Below are positions 43,465 to 56,400 of a DNA stretch of 64,000 nt, piece after piece. A program made the position numbers and the translations under genes. The stretch is taken from assembly GCF_018143015.1 (NCBI RefSeq), contig NC_054743.1, forward strand, positions 31,521,934 to 31,585,933. The letters run 5' to 3'. The notes beneath the pieces were generated by a model, which was given only the letters and a program-made list of their open reading frames with translations, ran no database searches and was not told the origin of the DNA. The DNA is from Lytechinus variegatus (taxonomy: Eukaryota > Echinodermata > Echinoidea > Temnopleuroida > Toxopneustidae). Positions within the stretch are counted from its first letter, which is position 1, and each line of letters starts with the position of its first letter.

Positions 43465-46140
43465 TTACAAAACACATAGTTTGCTCTGAAACATTTCCTC
43501 ATAGAATGGCATCGAATGATCAACACATTTGATGACATCATCAGGCAACCTTTCACGTGGTACAGATCCAAGTCCATCTGGCACGAAACGCGTGCTTGTA
43601 AAAGCTCTCTCATAATACATAAACATCTCCTTGAAGACGTTTTTACCCGCTGTGACAAAATTGTTTGGGATTTCACTCGTCGGTTTTAACTGAAGAAGTT
43701 TATCGCAGTAGGGGAATCCGACGGCGGTGCAGAATGCCCGGATTGTCGGTCCTGGTCGGGTTAGGATATCGGATGCATCGAGAACAATCGGGTTCGGATC
43801 GATGTTCTCTTTTACGTACTTCCAAAGCCGATGCTGGTTTTCGTACCATTTCATTGGTTGATTATCGATCGGGTCATCTCGGATCAAATCGAAGTCGGCT
43901 TCGGAGGATATCATGCCGACTTCGGCATACTTCGACCCGGCTATCTTCCTAGCCGAAGTGTAAACCCGAGTCGGATCCCGGATGAGGAATGTGTATTTGT
44001 ATCCTCCGGGAAGGCACTGGGGATCGATTGGATTTGATGCCATCTCCTTGAGTAGAATGTAGTCACCGTTGGCATTTTCCAGATCTTCCTTGATGGTATG
44101 ATATCTAGAGAGAGTTAAAAAAAATAGATTGCGAATTAATCAAGAACCCGTATTATAGCGTATAACAATCCATTCTTAAATGTCCACAGATAGTCCCCAG
44201 TAACGATAAACTTAAAGGGAAAAAAGGAGAGCAGTGACATCCTCGTGACCAAATGAGCCTTGCTATTAAAGGCCTATAAATTATGTTCGGACAGAGTGTT
44301 GACTGTTTAGACAAGGATTGTTCAAGAACTTTCTTCATGTATGTAGATTTCAAATTTCTGGGGTGCATTTTTTTGGTTATTCTACGTATCAAATTTTTCT
44401 TTCCTACACGGAGGCATAGTAACATAGAGTTTATAAACTCAACATTTTGATTGATGTCTAACATATTCCCATGTCTGCATCCATCTGCTTGGCTCTCAGT
44501 TTGGCGATCTTCAAACCCAAGGGCCTCTACAAACTAGGGGTGGCGCTTTTTTTCTCGTATCCAAGCGAGTCCAGAAATCTGTTTTGGAAGTTTTGAATCA
44601 TAGTACAAATCTTGGACTTGTATTCTTGCCTCAAGTTTTAATTAAAAAATACCTTTAAAGCATTCCATTAAATTGTTTAAGGCGAGACCCAAACCTGCGT
44701 CAATAGTCTTGACTGCATGTGAACTTACATAAGCGCATCATCTAACCGATCACACCACACCAGTCAAGCTGAACGATGCGTCAAAAATTATGCTATATAC
44801 TGTAGCCATATTCATGAGGCTTAGTCTGACTAAATAAACCCTATTTACGTCACCATTCGCAGAGACTTAATTTGGTCTCGCTTGGCTATATCATTTAAAA
44901 AGGGTACCACTGGGGCACGCGAAGCGGGTGAGACAAGGCAACTTAGTCGTAACCTCATATTTATTTGTCGTTGAATAAAAACTATACAGTTACACGACCA
45001 ATTTTTTTTCTTCCCATTTCCCCCATGCTCTACTAAATCATGGGGGCGTTCGTCCCTTTCATCTCCATGGTGCCGCCCGTTCTTCACGAGGGATAAACTC
45101 AAAGGTATTTTTATTTTTTCATCGAGTTTCAAGTTTATCTATTTCATTCGCCATAAAAGCATGAGTACATAAAAACGAAAATTAATCAAACACAATTAAA
45201 AGTAACAGGACAAGAAAATACAACACTGCATTATGTAAACGGTTTTATATTACGGGAATTGAGACGGCAAACCGCCTACCCCTTTGTACTTAATACATGT
45301 ACACGACCAAGACCTCCAAGTAGTTTTGATGGTCTTCATTCACATCTCTTTCTTGTTCACCCCCCCCCCCTTCTACCAGGCGGTTACCCCTGCCTCCCTT
45401 ATCACTGTCCGTGGATGTACTCCTCGTGTAGGCCTATACATTTCAATCAGTTTTTTGAGTGGTATTCAGAAAGAGATTCCACCGTTGATTTGTTGTAGCA
45501 GGCGAAGAGATTTTTTTTAAATGAGGGGGTTGTAGTACTTGATAATTATGGTAAACGATTTTGACTTCAAAAAGAAATTCCATCGAGTAAAGCGTGAGAG
45601 AAAATAATAATCCTAAAATAGACAATAAATAATTCTTGTACATTTAGCAATTGATTTTGATGCATTCTCTTCTAAGAAAAAAAAGAGGGAAGAGAAAACT
45701 AAAAGCTACTATCATTCGAGGAAATTCGATACAGATTATGTTTTATGTACATGTGTGAGCCTAACCAAACAATTTTTTTCGTCAAAACCTTCGACGGTCT
45801 CCGTTCCACCTAACAAAAAGACAGTGTCGTCCGTCAATTCTGGAGAAAATTGTACTCACGACATCCATCTCGACGACATTCGGTAGCCGACATTTTTCTC
45901 CCATATGTCGTTAGCCTCTTCGTAGACGGCCTCGTTGCCGACGATGTCGAGGGGAAGCTGACGACCCGTCGACGTGGAATAGTAACCTCTCAGTAGCGCA
46001 GCATAGGAATAGATCTCCAGATAGACGTCCATTCCGTCAATAGCGCTCAGACATTTGGTCAATACAGTTGAGGTTGATCGAGGGACGCACCATAGTCCAA
46101 CACGAATTGGTCGATGAATCGGTGGTCGATCTTGGGCCAT
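43465..46140 (-). CDS. Sulfotransferase-like protein, two exons, 306 aa
   Basis: Exon 1 is 46140-45860 and exon 2 is 44104-43465. The donor GTGAGT and acceptor CTCTAG agree in phase and give 921 nt ending TAA. Residues about 18-27, CVPRSTSTVL, form a P-loop-like 5'-phosphosulfate-binding loop. FLIRDPTRVYTSARK (about 133-147) matches the 3'-phosphate-binding motif of PAPS sulfotransferases, with Arg136 and Ser144. Later, FCTAVGFPYCDKLLQL resembles the segment after the core in carbohydrate-type sulfotransferases. There is no N-terminal signal anchor, so it is probably cytosolic and not a Golgi enzyme. The acceptor substrate cannot be told from sequence. Neighbouring genes are unrelated. Family membership is an inference from these two motifs plus overall layout. 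Confidence 0.85.
44105..45859 (-). other. Single intron of the sulfotransferase-like gene
   Basis: 1755 bp, GT-AG. Contains no repeat that I could match elsewhere in the window apart from a C run at 45360-45371. The open frames inside it are short and unremarkable. Confidence 0.7.
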
Positions 46141-47252
46141 ATCGGTTGGTCAAGTCGACCGATGTTATGAGAACTATATGTTGTGATGTCGGCTAAAATT
46201 ATTAACTCGTTCAGTTCAACCCAATGCTTTTATGAAAATAGATTGCGTTGCAAGCAGAAAGAATGTTTACATGCCTAAATGTTTGGTAAGTATTCGCGAA
46301 GGGAATGACAGTTAGAGAGGTGTGATTCACAAGCAAACAGTTTTGTCAGCAAGACTTCAATGGCAAAATATTACTCTCAGCCAATCAAAAGTTAGGTTTT
46401 CAGTCGCAAATATAACCACTACAAGAGAAAATTTAAAAAATTGTTGTATGAAATGCTCTCCGGGGTGTGTGTATCCTGTATTTGTATCCTCAACCTTGAC
46501 TTTATTATCCTTGTCCCTTAATGATAATAATAATCATCATCTGGTTTTCACCAAAAAAGGTCAACCTGACTAAGCAGAAATAGTATTTGGTTTGACTCTA
46601 TACAATGCGTCTAAAATTTGTAGCGTATTATAAGAGTATTGTTTTTAGCTGCATGAGAAAAGAGGATAATACTAAAAGGGATTCGTTTGGCAAATGACAC
46701 TGGGGCTGTACAAATCTGTGGTTCGGTAATTTCTGTTCTGTCGCTTCTGTGAATCGGGGGTTTGGGCATTAACCTAACTCCCAAGTCGCAGGACCCCCAA
46801 AATAACGAATTTAAGGAAATGAAAGGGAACAGGGTAATGACATTATTTACTGGACACAATATAAAAAAAACAGTCACAGTGTAAATTTGCCTATATTTTT
46901 GCTCACTCACGAGCAATGTTAAAAGAATAGCACTCTATTCTTTTAACAATATATACAGTACATTCCACACACACAATAATACGGATGTGTATAGGCCTAC
47001 ATTGAAAGTATTATAAATGTTACCCTGCATAATGACAAATGATCCACTATATGGTGTTGGTGATGGTGATGCATGACCTTGTTAATACTGCTTAAACTTA
47101 TTTTGAGTTCTGAAAACACATGGGGGCAAAACATATCCCTTGGTAACTCCCCATTATAAAACTAAATGGCGTATGCCATTTAAGATATCCAACTACCAAT
47201 TATTTTCTATTTTCCCCATGGAAGATTATAAAAGTATTTATTTCAATTTCGT
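46141..47252. other. Intergenic, upstream of the sulfotransferase-like gene
   Basis: Should hold the promoter of the minus-strand gene. No specific element identified, and no other coding sequence seen. Confidence 0.4.
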
Positions 47253-47515
47253 GTGAAAGCGACATAGTGGAGCGGTTTTGACTCTCGCCTTGTAATCAGA
47301 GGGTCGTGTGTTCGAAACCCACCATGGCCTATCATCCTTTGGCAATGCGTCAATCCACAATTTGCCACTCTCCACCCAGGCGTTAAATGGGTACCCGCGG
47401 TAGGATGTGAAGGCCTATGTAGTATGCCTAGCAATTGAGTCTTGTAACTCCTGTTGGAATGCTCCCCAGGGAGACAAGAAAAGGGTTAGAGAGGCGAGCA
47501 AGTATAGAACGGGAA
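47253..47515 (+). repeat. tRNA-derived SINE, family S1, copy 3
   Basis: A-box-like CATAGTGGAGCGG, B-box-like GTGTTCGAAACCC, then the S1 body (TTTGGCAATGCGTCAATCCACA, AAATGGGTACCCGCGG, GGAATGCTCCCCAGGGA). It is closer to the 5' copy at 180-500 than to the inverted one. Confidence 0.75.
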
Positions 47516-48595
47516 TGAATTACTTATTATAATGCAACCTCCATCTAAGAATTTTCGTCAGACTGTGACAGTCAGTCGAAGAACTACATTTCTTGCAAGG
47601 AATGGTTGACCCATTGACAACGTTCATCTAGGTATAGAACTAACTTTTAAAAATCAAATAAACGTAATAAACATAAATCATGTTTTCCCTTGGATGGTAT
47701 CGCCTACTTAGAAGTGGCTTATCTGAAAAACCTCTCCAATGGGGCAAAAATGTTCGGATAAATTAAATAAAATTAAAAAGAAGAAGTAATCGCCAATTAA
47801 ACATACACTTTCCTGTCAAAATTCTGACAGGCATAGATATCCAAACAATCATACTTTGGAAGCACATTTCCGCCAAAAAATACAGTGACGACCCCCCCCC
47901 CCCACAAAAAAAATTCATCATCATTTTCGTAAGCACGTTCCGCGTGCAAAAATTCTGACAGCAAAAAGAAAAAGTTAATCAATATATTATTGATCAATGC
48001 TGCTGTTCACGTGAGTTGAACCAGCGTCCCCCAAAACATCCGGATTAAGAAGCTTATTTCCGACACTCCTATCACCTTCACAGTTACACCATCAGTGAAC
48101 TTTATGAACAGAATGTTTGTTATTTTACATTGTCTAAAACCCAATTTACCAGGGCCCTGCATGGGAACGATTTTTTAAGAGAGGGCGCTGGTTTGAAAAA
48201 AAGGAAATTGACAAACAAAAAAAAGCTTTGCTCCAAAATGCAGGTAATTTCGATGAGAAAAAAAAATGACAAGCAACATTAAAAAAAAAAAGTTTTCGCT
48301 CCAAAATGAAGGTGTTTTTTAACCAGATTTCTACACTTAGCATACCAATCTAATTTCGAGGGGGTGTTGTTTATGGTGTAATAACAGACCCCCCCCCCCC
48401 CCGCTTCCCAGGGCCATCAAAATTGACACAAGATTTGTAGAACGGGTATTTATCGAGACGCTGGCACTTATTATAGGCAGGTGTTGCTATTCGATTTATT
48501 TTTCATGGTAAGAACCATATACTGGCGACTTACACCAACTGACCAACATGGTTATGCCGAGGCAGGGAGGCGGATATCCTCGGACGCCAGTAGGC

Positions 48596-48630
<35 letters not shown>

Positions 48631-48966
48631 CCTAAGACTTTTGACCCTATCAAAAAGTATAAATGATATACTTTTTTGCCCGTCTTTTGTTTCCATGTTT
48701 ACATACAATTGAAAACAACCAACCCAATTCCTGTTTCACTATCTGATGAATAAAACATGAGTCAATTGTCATTATAATAGTACTCCCTACTGTTATTCTC
48801 TTTTCGAACTTTTTTTCGAAGCCGGGGCGGCACAGGGGAAATTAAAAGTGGAAAAATGGCTCAAACATGATATTGTTATGTAACAAATGTAAAAAGTAAA
48901 TATCATCGTAGGAGGGGCCGATCCAGGATTTTGTAAATGATGGGCCAATAAGGGGACCTAAAAACT
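47516..48966. other. Intergenic, low-complexity tracts
   Basis: Poly-C runs at 47891-47902 and 48391-48404 and a (TA)n tract at 48598-48629 bracketed by the inverted TAGGCC/GGCCTA. A/G-rich degenerate repeat words (AAATTGACAAACAAAAAAAA) are seen again near 52596. No gene. Confidence 0.5.
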
Positions 48967-49113
48967 TCCTTTTTTGTCTTGCCATTCTCTCTTTTTAGTG
49001 TATGGCACGTAATGGCGTCATTATTTCCAAATATATATATATATATATTTTTGGAAATAATGACGCCATTACGTGTCATACACAAAAAAGAGAGAATGGC
49101 AAGACAAAAAAGG
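48967..49113. repeat. 147-bp near-perfect hairpin around a (TA)n loop
   Basis: The left arm CCTTTTTTGTCTTGCCATTC continues CTCTCTTTTTAGTGTATGGC and ACGTAATGGCGTCATTATTT. It is mirrored by the right arm with only a few mismatches, so about 60 bases pair on each side of the (TA)n centre. Could be a small foldback transposon or a hairpin RNA source; nothing in the flanks decides. Confidence 0.8.
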
Positions 49114-49545
49114 TAGTGGTATACCACGCAAAAAGGGGTAAAAAATTTAAACATCGATCAAGTGGGCAACTATACACCACCAGGATCATCCAGTGCAGTA
49201 CAACGGGGTCTCGGTTCCCTGCCCCTGGATCTTCTGGTATTGACAAATCATCTTCTTCTTCTTCTTTTTATTTAGGGCCTATTATTCTACCTCCCGGTGC
49301 CCTACGAACCTCCAGCTGCGGCGCGCCGCCCCTTGGTCCTTTATCGTCACCATTATAGTCTAGAAAATATCATACAATGATTTTGATTTCTAAAGAAAAA
49401 TATCAGGCGAAAGCTCAAATATATGAATATAGTGAATAAAATGGAAGTTTAAGGGTCCCTAGGACTTATTGGCCCCTCATTTTACGAAATCCAGTTCAAG
49501 GGGCATTCCAAGACATTTTTGTTTCAAACGATTGGATGGTTCTTG
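49114..49545. other. Intergenic, no gene seen
   Basis: A CTT-rich stretch near 49250-49270. The 118-residue open frame that spans the hairpin shows no domain. Confidence 0.4.
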
Positions 49546-49813
49546 CACAATGCAAAAAAACCGATGTTGATTTAACACCAGCCCGGTATCTGTATATTTC
49601 GGTCCACACCAGAAAGGTGTTGAAAGGACACCAGTTAAGAATTAAACCGGTATTGGTTTAACACTAATTGGCGTTGCTTAAATATCAAATTGGCGTTAGC
49701 CTATAATGCCAAATTGGCGTTAGTATAACGCTAAACCGGTGTTGTTTCAACAGTCTCTGGTGTGGACCGTATAAATATCAGACTGGTGTTAAATTAACAC
49801 CGGCGTTTTAACA
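49546..49813. mobile_element. CACTG-like MITE, family E (copy E5)
   Basis: CACAATGCAAAAAAACCGATGTTG at the left, GTTAAATTAACACCGGCG at the right. It has repeated words AATTGGCGTT and AACACCAG and the CCACACCAG...CTGGTGTGG inverted pair. Confidence 0.6.
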
Positions 49814-49988
49814 TTATGATATATAGCCCACAGTCACAGCATCGACACTGACTCCAAACCGATCTATGTGATGTCACTATCTGCTTCAGCATGGCCAGAA
49901 CTTTTAGCATTTTGAAAGGTTAAACATTAAAATTGTGAAAAATTAAAACAATGAAGTTGGCAATTTTGAGGGGGTGTAAGACGCAATA

Positions 49989-50235
49989 CACTGCAAAAAC
50001 TCCGGTGTTGATATAACACCAGCCTGGAATCTATATGTTTCCATGCACACCAGTGAAGTGTTAAACAACAGCGGTTTTGGTATTAGTAGAGGTGTTAAAC
50101 TAATACCAATTAGTAAAACATCAATTAGTATTAAAACAGCATCGGTTTGATTCCAAACTGGTGTTGTTTCAATACTTCTCTGGTGTGGATAAATTCCGGG
50201 CTGGTGTTAAATCAACACCGGAGTTTTTTGCAGTG
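49989..50235. mobile_element. CACTG-ended MITE, family E (copy E6)
   Basis: CACTGCAAAAACTCCGGTGTTG at the left and CAACACCGGAGTTTTTTGCAGTG at the right: near-perfect ends of over 20 bases, flanked by TA on both sides. The best-preserved member in the window. CACTG ends with a 2-3 bp target duplication recall CACTA/EnSpm-type elements (inference). Confidence 0.85.
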
Positions 50236-51056
50236 TAGAGAGAAAGAAGATAGGGAAAGAATAATATCTTAATTTATTTAAGGTAAACAGGTAAATGCAC
50301 TCCAAAAAACAAATTTTAAAATACAGTTAATTTGTAGATCTCGGGCGATCCTCTTCTAGCTCACGTTTTTTTTTTATAAACTGATGTAAACCTCATTTAT
50401 CTAGTCGTGATCAATATAAGAAATTGAATAAAAAACACATCTGGGAATTGTCTCTCTGTTTCGACGTTTCGCCAATTATCAATTAGCTTCTTCTTTTAGA
50501 TAATTATGAATGAAATAAATCGCCATTTCATATTTTCAAATCCATGCAGTATCCACGAGAAGATATTTTTTCAGCTGCATATTTGCTAGTGTACCCTTTT
50601 CACCAGAGTAATGAGAAAATAAAATAAATGAATGCGGATACAAAACTTAACTCTGAATCAGCCCAATTGGTTTGATTGTTATTTTTTCCACAATTTTTTT
50701 AACTAAACTCTGCATCTGCCCAATTGGATTAAATGATATCTTTTCTGATATTGACCTACAATATTTAGACCTATTTCTGTCGACATGGCAAAACGATGAC
50801 ACTTTCAAGCAAATTCGAAATGAGGTCATGTACAGCACCACTTCGAGGACGCACTACTCAAGTTTGGCCAGGTTCGTAACAGGGCACTGGGAACTATTTT
50901 TTTCAACAGGGGGGGGTACTGAGTTTGAAGAAAATTTTGACAAGCCCCCTAAAACAAATTCCACTCCAAAATGAACGCGATATGGCTCAGGTAAAATTTG
51001 AAGGGAAAAAAGGTTTTCAATACAAAATAAAAGTGATTTCGGTTCTATTTTTAGCA
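50236..51056. other. Intergenic, no gene seen
   Basis: AT-rich. A pair of related phrases, AATTGGTTTGATTGTTATTTTTTCCACAA-type (50660) and AATTGGATTAAATGATATCTTTTC-type (50722), forms a short direct repeat. No convincing coding frame. Confidence 0.4.
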
Positions 51057-51299
51057 CACTGCAAAAACTCCGGTGTTGATTTAACACCAGCCCGGAATCT
51101 ATATATCCACACCAGAGAAGTGTTAAAACAACACCAGTTTCATTTTGGTCTAACATCAGATAGGTGTTTATCAAACACCAATTAGTATTAAAAAAGCATC
51201 GGTTTGATTCCAAACTGGTGTTGTTTCAATACTTCTCTGAGCGTGGACATAATATAGATTCCGGGCTGGTGTTAAATCAACACCAGAGTTTTTGCAGGG
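51057..51299. mobile_element. CACTG-ended MITE, family E (copy E7)
   Basis: CACTGCAAAAACTCCGGTGTTG at the left and CAACACCAGAGTTTTTGCAGG at the right, flanked by CA on both sides. Internal sequence shares AGCATCGGTTTGATTCCAAACTGGTGTTG with E6. Confidence 0.82.
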
Positions 51300-51653
51300 C
51301 ACGCACCTACTTGATTTCCAGCGGGGTCCTTCTATGGTGACTAACACACGCAGAACCCCACCCCCTCCCCCTCCCAGGCAATTGGGTTCCTGAGCAGAGC
51401 ACCAAACCCCCTTTTCCTAACAAGACCATCGTTTGTAAGCCATAATCATAATAATGCAACATACTGACTGCAGTTTCGTCTTTTAATAAAGGCCCATTTT
51501 GAATGATGCAGTAATTCACAGTCTATTCATTATGTTCATACGACATTAATTATGTTACCAAGTAGCAAGTCAAGTATAGGCTCAAAACAATTTATTATAC
51601 ATTCTGAAGAAAGGTTTACCCAATATTGTGTAAAGTGGGAACATGCATGTTAT

Positions 51654-51819
51654 CACTGTAAAAAACGAAGTGCTAATTAAGCACTCACAGTGCTTGTATT
51701 GTGACTACACTACGAGTGCTGATTTTGTAGTTTAAATTTGAACTAGAAAATCAGCACTCATAGTTCTGTCACTATACAAGCACTTTAAGTGCTAAATTAG
51801 CACTTCATTTTTTTAAGTG
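51654..51819. mobile_element. Small CACTG-ended MITE with AAGTGC/GCACTT words
   Basis: CACTGTAAAAAACGAAGTGC at the left and GCACTTCATTTTTTTAAGTG at the right. The inner pairs CAGTGCTTGTATTGTGAC and GTCACTATACAAGCACTTTA make an almost full palindrome. It shares end style but not body with family E. Confidence 0.7.
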
Positions 51820-53411
51820 TATAGTTGGGTAAAATTTTTGTGTTGAAATAGACCGATATGGTGTTAATACCCAGTCATGCAGCAAATGAGCTTATTCTAT
51901 CAGATCCACAACTCTTTGTCGTTTTCAAACCATTTATCACTTATCACTTTCAGTTCAGTGTTGCACGAAAAAACATGGAGGGATATTAGGGGATATTCAG
52001 GATTATCCAAATATTTAATAAAATGAGCAGGAGAAAAGCTTTTCTTCAACACATTCACAATGTTAAAACATATGAATTAAACTCGTTAGCAACCCCTTGG
52101 TCAACGGAAATTTTGCATTTATCCCTTTTAGAAAATAAGAGGGAGAAGAATGATAGTGTAATTGTCAATTTGAAACAGTAAGATGTATTATGTATCCATG
52201 TTTCACTGAAACCATAAAATGAAAGTTTCATATCTAATTGGGAAATGAATTCACTCAAAGCATCAAAATTTTTGTTCAGGCTTCTAGCGATAAAATGCAT
52301 TAAACTAGAAGTGCTTCTCAGCCCCTTCTCACCATGCACTGACGCCTTATCGAGATGATCATAAAAATCATCCTTAGGCTAATATTTACAGTTAGCGATA
52401 TCGAAAAATTTCTTTTGCTGAACTCAGAATTCAAATCAGAATTCATAGCAACCATCATCATCATCAAACCCTGTTTGGAATACTTGAAATTACGTCAAAG
52501 GTAGAAATCCCATAGGGGGACACCCTTGGCGGCTGAAGCCCAAAAAAATAATTTAAGGGGGTCCACCAGAATTTAGGGGGGGGGCGCAGGAAACAAAATT
52601 GACAAGCAAAAAAAAAAGGGTTATCAACTAAAAAATTGGGGGATCCCCCTTCCCATCTCAATTTTTTTAGCGACCTGTCCCCCGCCCGCTTCCGCCGCCT
52701 ATGCAAATGTCCCCCTACATGTACTACTATTTTGGTCTTTCATGATGGAAATACATAAATCTTTCAAAATCGAAATAAAACATGTATTTGGACGAACTGG
52801 CCATACTTTTTTTTCTTGTCAAATAATTTTCCAGCCCCGCCCCTTGTCCCCCTTCCTTTGGGGAGAGATTTCCGCCCTTGAATTGCGTCATATGATAATT
52901 ACAAACTCTCCTAAAAATAGATAATGAACTAGCTTTGCATTGGCCCGGTGAGAATGAGTCATACAACCCAACCGCGAACAATTCGCTCTAGCAGAGGGAT
53001 CGTCCCAAATTATCAGTGAAGCTGGAAAATTCGGTCAGCAAAAGTTTTGCAAAGTGTAAGAAAGTACTTCAGTGAAGAAAATAATATAATAATTATTAGA
53101 TTAGGACTAACATGATTCTCCATAAAATGATGATGATAATCGACTGTAATTCATAAATTTAACCAAAGAAGTTAAAATAAATTACTTTAATACTTTTTTT
53201 AGTGATCCCATGTATCTCAGATGTCATGAGCAACCTCGTAAATTTTTTGACGATATTTGTATAGGACGAGTTGTTGAGCTGTCGACCTCGCTCCCATTGT
53301 TTGTTTACTACGTACGAGCTGGCACGGCTAATTTCTAAACCAGAAAAGTCAGACTCAGATGATCTCTGAACATTGAGGTTCTACTTTTCATCTTTAATAC
53401 AAACTGCAACG
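51820..53411. other. Intergenic, upstream of CHMP2B
   Basis: Degenerate G- and A-rich repeat near 52500-52640. The 200 bases before the CHMP2B start are more GC-balanced (GTCGACCTCGCTCCC, CTACGTACGAGCTGG) and probably include the promoter and 5' untranslated region. I see no clear TATA box. Confidence 0.4.
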
Positions 53412-56400
53412 ATGTCCCTTTTCAAGAAGCCTACAGACAAAGGTAAGAGTATGAGATTTAAGGTTGATGGGGCTAATAAAGGCTAGCGCTAGCCTAAACA
53501 AAGTTAGCTGAGGAGAAAAGAATAATATTAACTGTACCGGTACCGCCGGGATAACAACGTCCGGCCTGCGGGTAGCTCCCCCGTGCCGTGGGGTGCGGGT
53601 GGAGGTTTCGGACGTGATGAGGATGAGTGCCGGGCTAACGTTAGAACTAAGATGTTCTAATGTTAAAACTTGGGGGGGGGCACTCAATATATAATGTGTG
53701 GTGTGTATGTGCCGTGGAGGGGACCCCCATTTTAATACTCAAATTTCCAGGGCATAGCATTTTTATTTTATCTTGTTGAGAAAAAGAAAGCCGCTCCAAA
53801 CTCAAGCATGCCATAGCCATTAGGACCTAGCATTTTCCAGTCACAAGTATACTGGTACTACCTCGCACCATGACCGCATTTGGCCGTGGATTTCTAACTA
53901 GCAGGTCGTGTGTGCTGCGACCCCACTTCTGGTGTCCGCAACACACGACTTCTGAGTTCTATGGCTTGATTTTCTGAGGACCCTCCTTTTTACAAGAAGC
54001 CCGCTCCAAGCCAAAGCCCCCGTTTTTTGTCTCGCCCATGGCACATACGTTACCTACCACTTTTTGGGTCGAGTACCCCCCACCCCCCCCCCCCCGGGTT
54101 AAAACGAGTAGCTTTGGAACCGTTCATGAGCGAAGCGCCACAGAGGCATCCAAGCTAAGGCTAAGTGACAGTGTCTCTAGACTCCAGTTCGACTCTGTAC
54201 TGTTGTAGGATTGTAGCCAGCAATGCCATGGCCCATGCAGCCCTATTCACCATTGCATTATTTTGAATATGTCCTAAAATTTAAATTATGCAAGTTACAA
54301 CAAAGTAACATTATTAGGCATTGCCCTAGATGAATTGTAACCTTTTGTAATCTAGTCTGTTAGATCGAGTATTTAGATGATTAGATCCACATTCTCTGCA
54401 TACTTTGACAAAATGATTATTATTTCTTCGCAAAGTGATAACCAAGTAGGCCCTTTTTTTTGTGAATCACAACAAAGGTTTCAGATGGTTATTCTACTTT
54501 CTTTTCTTTTGTCCTGGAAAACAATTAAATAAATTGTTATGATAGCCCGCTCACCAGGCAGACAATTGTAACTATCCGGCTCAGTGTTTTGAAAGTCGGT
54601 AGAAAGTGCACATCCTCTAGCATATAGCGAGAATTAAAACCCAATTCAAATTTCAAATTAATCTACGTTTTTTAAATTATCGGAACAATCCAATACATCA
54701 TACACGTTCATTTTTATGTTTACTCCTATTGATTAGCTACATGTATGTATTTCTTTAATTATTCATTTTTGTTTCCAGAGGTTTTGAGAAAAACGGAGAA
54801 AGACTTGAAGAAGACACAACGAGGAGTGGATAGGGACAGAGTGAAATTGGAGAGAGATGAAAAGAGATTAGTAAGCATGATCCGGTGGGCCTGTTTCATT
54901 GATAGTTGCGATCACACACAACTCAAAAAAATCAAACGTAACTTTATTTTCAAACAATAAACATGCATTCTGGGTACTTGCGCTTGATTTCTTGAGATGC
55001 AATCGAATGCAACTCTTTCTGTAACAGGCCCCTAAACTTCTAGAATTGTAAAGTTAGTGCAACATGGTGGAACCTGCAGGCAAGAACAGGGGAGGGTTTG
55101 TCAGGTCTGACAGCTTTCCTTGATTATGACTGGCTGAGAGGCACTGTAAACCACTACTTGTTGGATAAAATGTCTGACAATTCCTTTTGTGAAACATTCT
55201 CCAATGGTCTGTGACATTAAGCATAGCGATTGATCTTGCTCTTTGGGCTGATTTGTGCAATCAACTTTGAATATTGGGTTATGATCAGTAATAAAATCTA
55301 CCCCATGATCAGTTGCTGGCTTTATGTCACAGGGCCTAAATGGGCCAGCACACCGAATCGGCTTGACACAACAGACAAGTTGTTGTTTACGCTTATACGG
55401 CGTGTATCATTCAATAGTGAATAGTTGCGCCACCAGATTGGTTCATGTGTTTGGGAATAGCAAACTTTTTGCACATAGTTGCCTGCAGGTTTCAAAGTGT
55501 CTTACTTTCAAGTTTAATCTTTATTTGTATTTTGTTATTTGTCAGGATGACATCTTTCTTCAAATAAGTTGTTGCGATTAATCAGGGATATCTTTTTACA
55601 GGCAAAAGCCTGAATTTTCAGGTCAAATGCAAACAGATTTTCAGGCCTTTTGGTGAATTAAAAAAATATTACTGATTTGTTTAAGCTTTATCAATGTCAC
55701 TGATGAAAATCAGGGATTGTTTCATGAAAGTTGTTAGCATGGACTATATATGTAAATTGCTAGCGAGGTAGATTTCAGTAATATCCTTGGCTTTGAGTTG
55801 CTGAGAAGCACTGGTATATGAATGTTAATGTGGTAACTGTCAGGGGGAGGGGGGTAATATACATCGCCTGGTGTGTATGTACACAAAGTCACAAACATTT
55901 CGTGATCTTTTTTCTCAATCCTGTCAGAATATGTTTAGTTAATCGATAACCCCAGCATGAGTTTATTATGTGTTTCTTATTCATTGGTAAATACATAACT
56001 TTTTTCTTTTACTTTTCATTGTAAATAGGAAATGGAAATAAAGAAGGCTGCTAAACAAGGCAACAAACAGGTGAGTTGTGATTTGTCAAAAATGCAAACA
56101 TACTGATTGCTTTGAAGGTAAATTTATACTACTGTACAGCTGGGCCCTGTCTTAGAAAGAGTTACAATTGATCCAATCATTCCTAACTCTGGAAGTCCAT
56201 CAGTGTCATACTTTTTTCTACAGGAAAATTGCTAAAATATCCTTTGTAAACAATGGAGATTACACCAAATTGTCAAGAAATCAATGAATTTATGGATGTA
56301 CATTCATATCTAGAATTTAAACATGCATTTTATATGTTGACTTTGCTGGCTTTCCATCGTTGCGATTGATTGGATCAATCGCAACTCTTTGTAAGACAGG

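Noticed and set aside
42973-43489. Isoleucine-, threonine-, histidine- or methionine-rich open frames near the sulfotransferase-like gene
   Set aside because: Translations of the AGT and GAT microsatellites.
55040-55205. Another MITE in CHMP2B intron 2
   Set aside because: Some words resemble degraded inverted repeats (GGTTTGTCAGGTCTGACAG), but no convincing paired ends were found.
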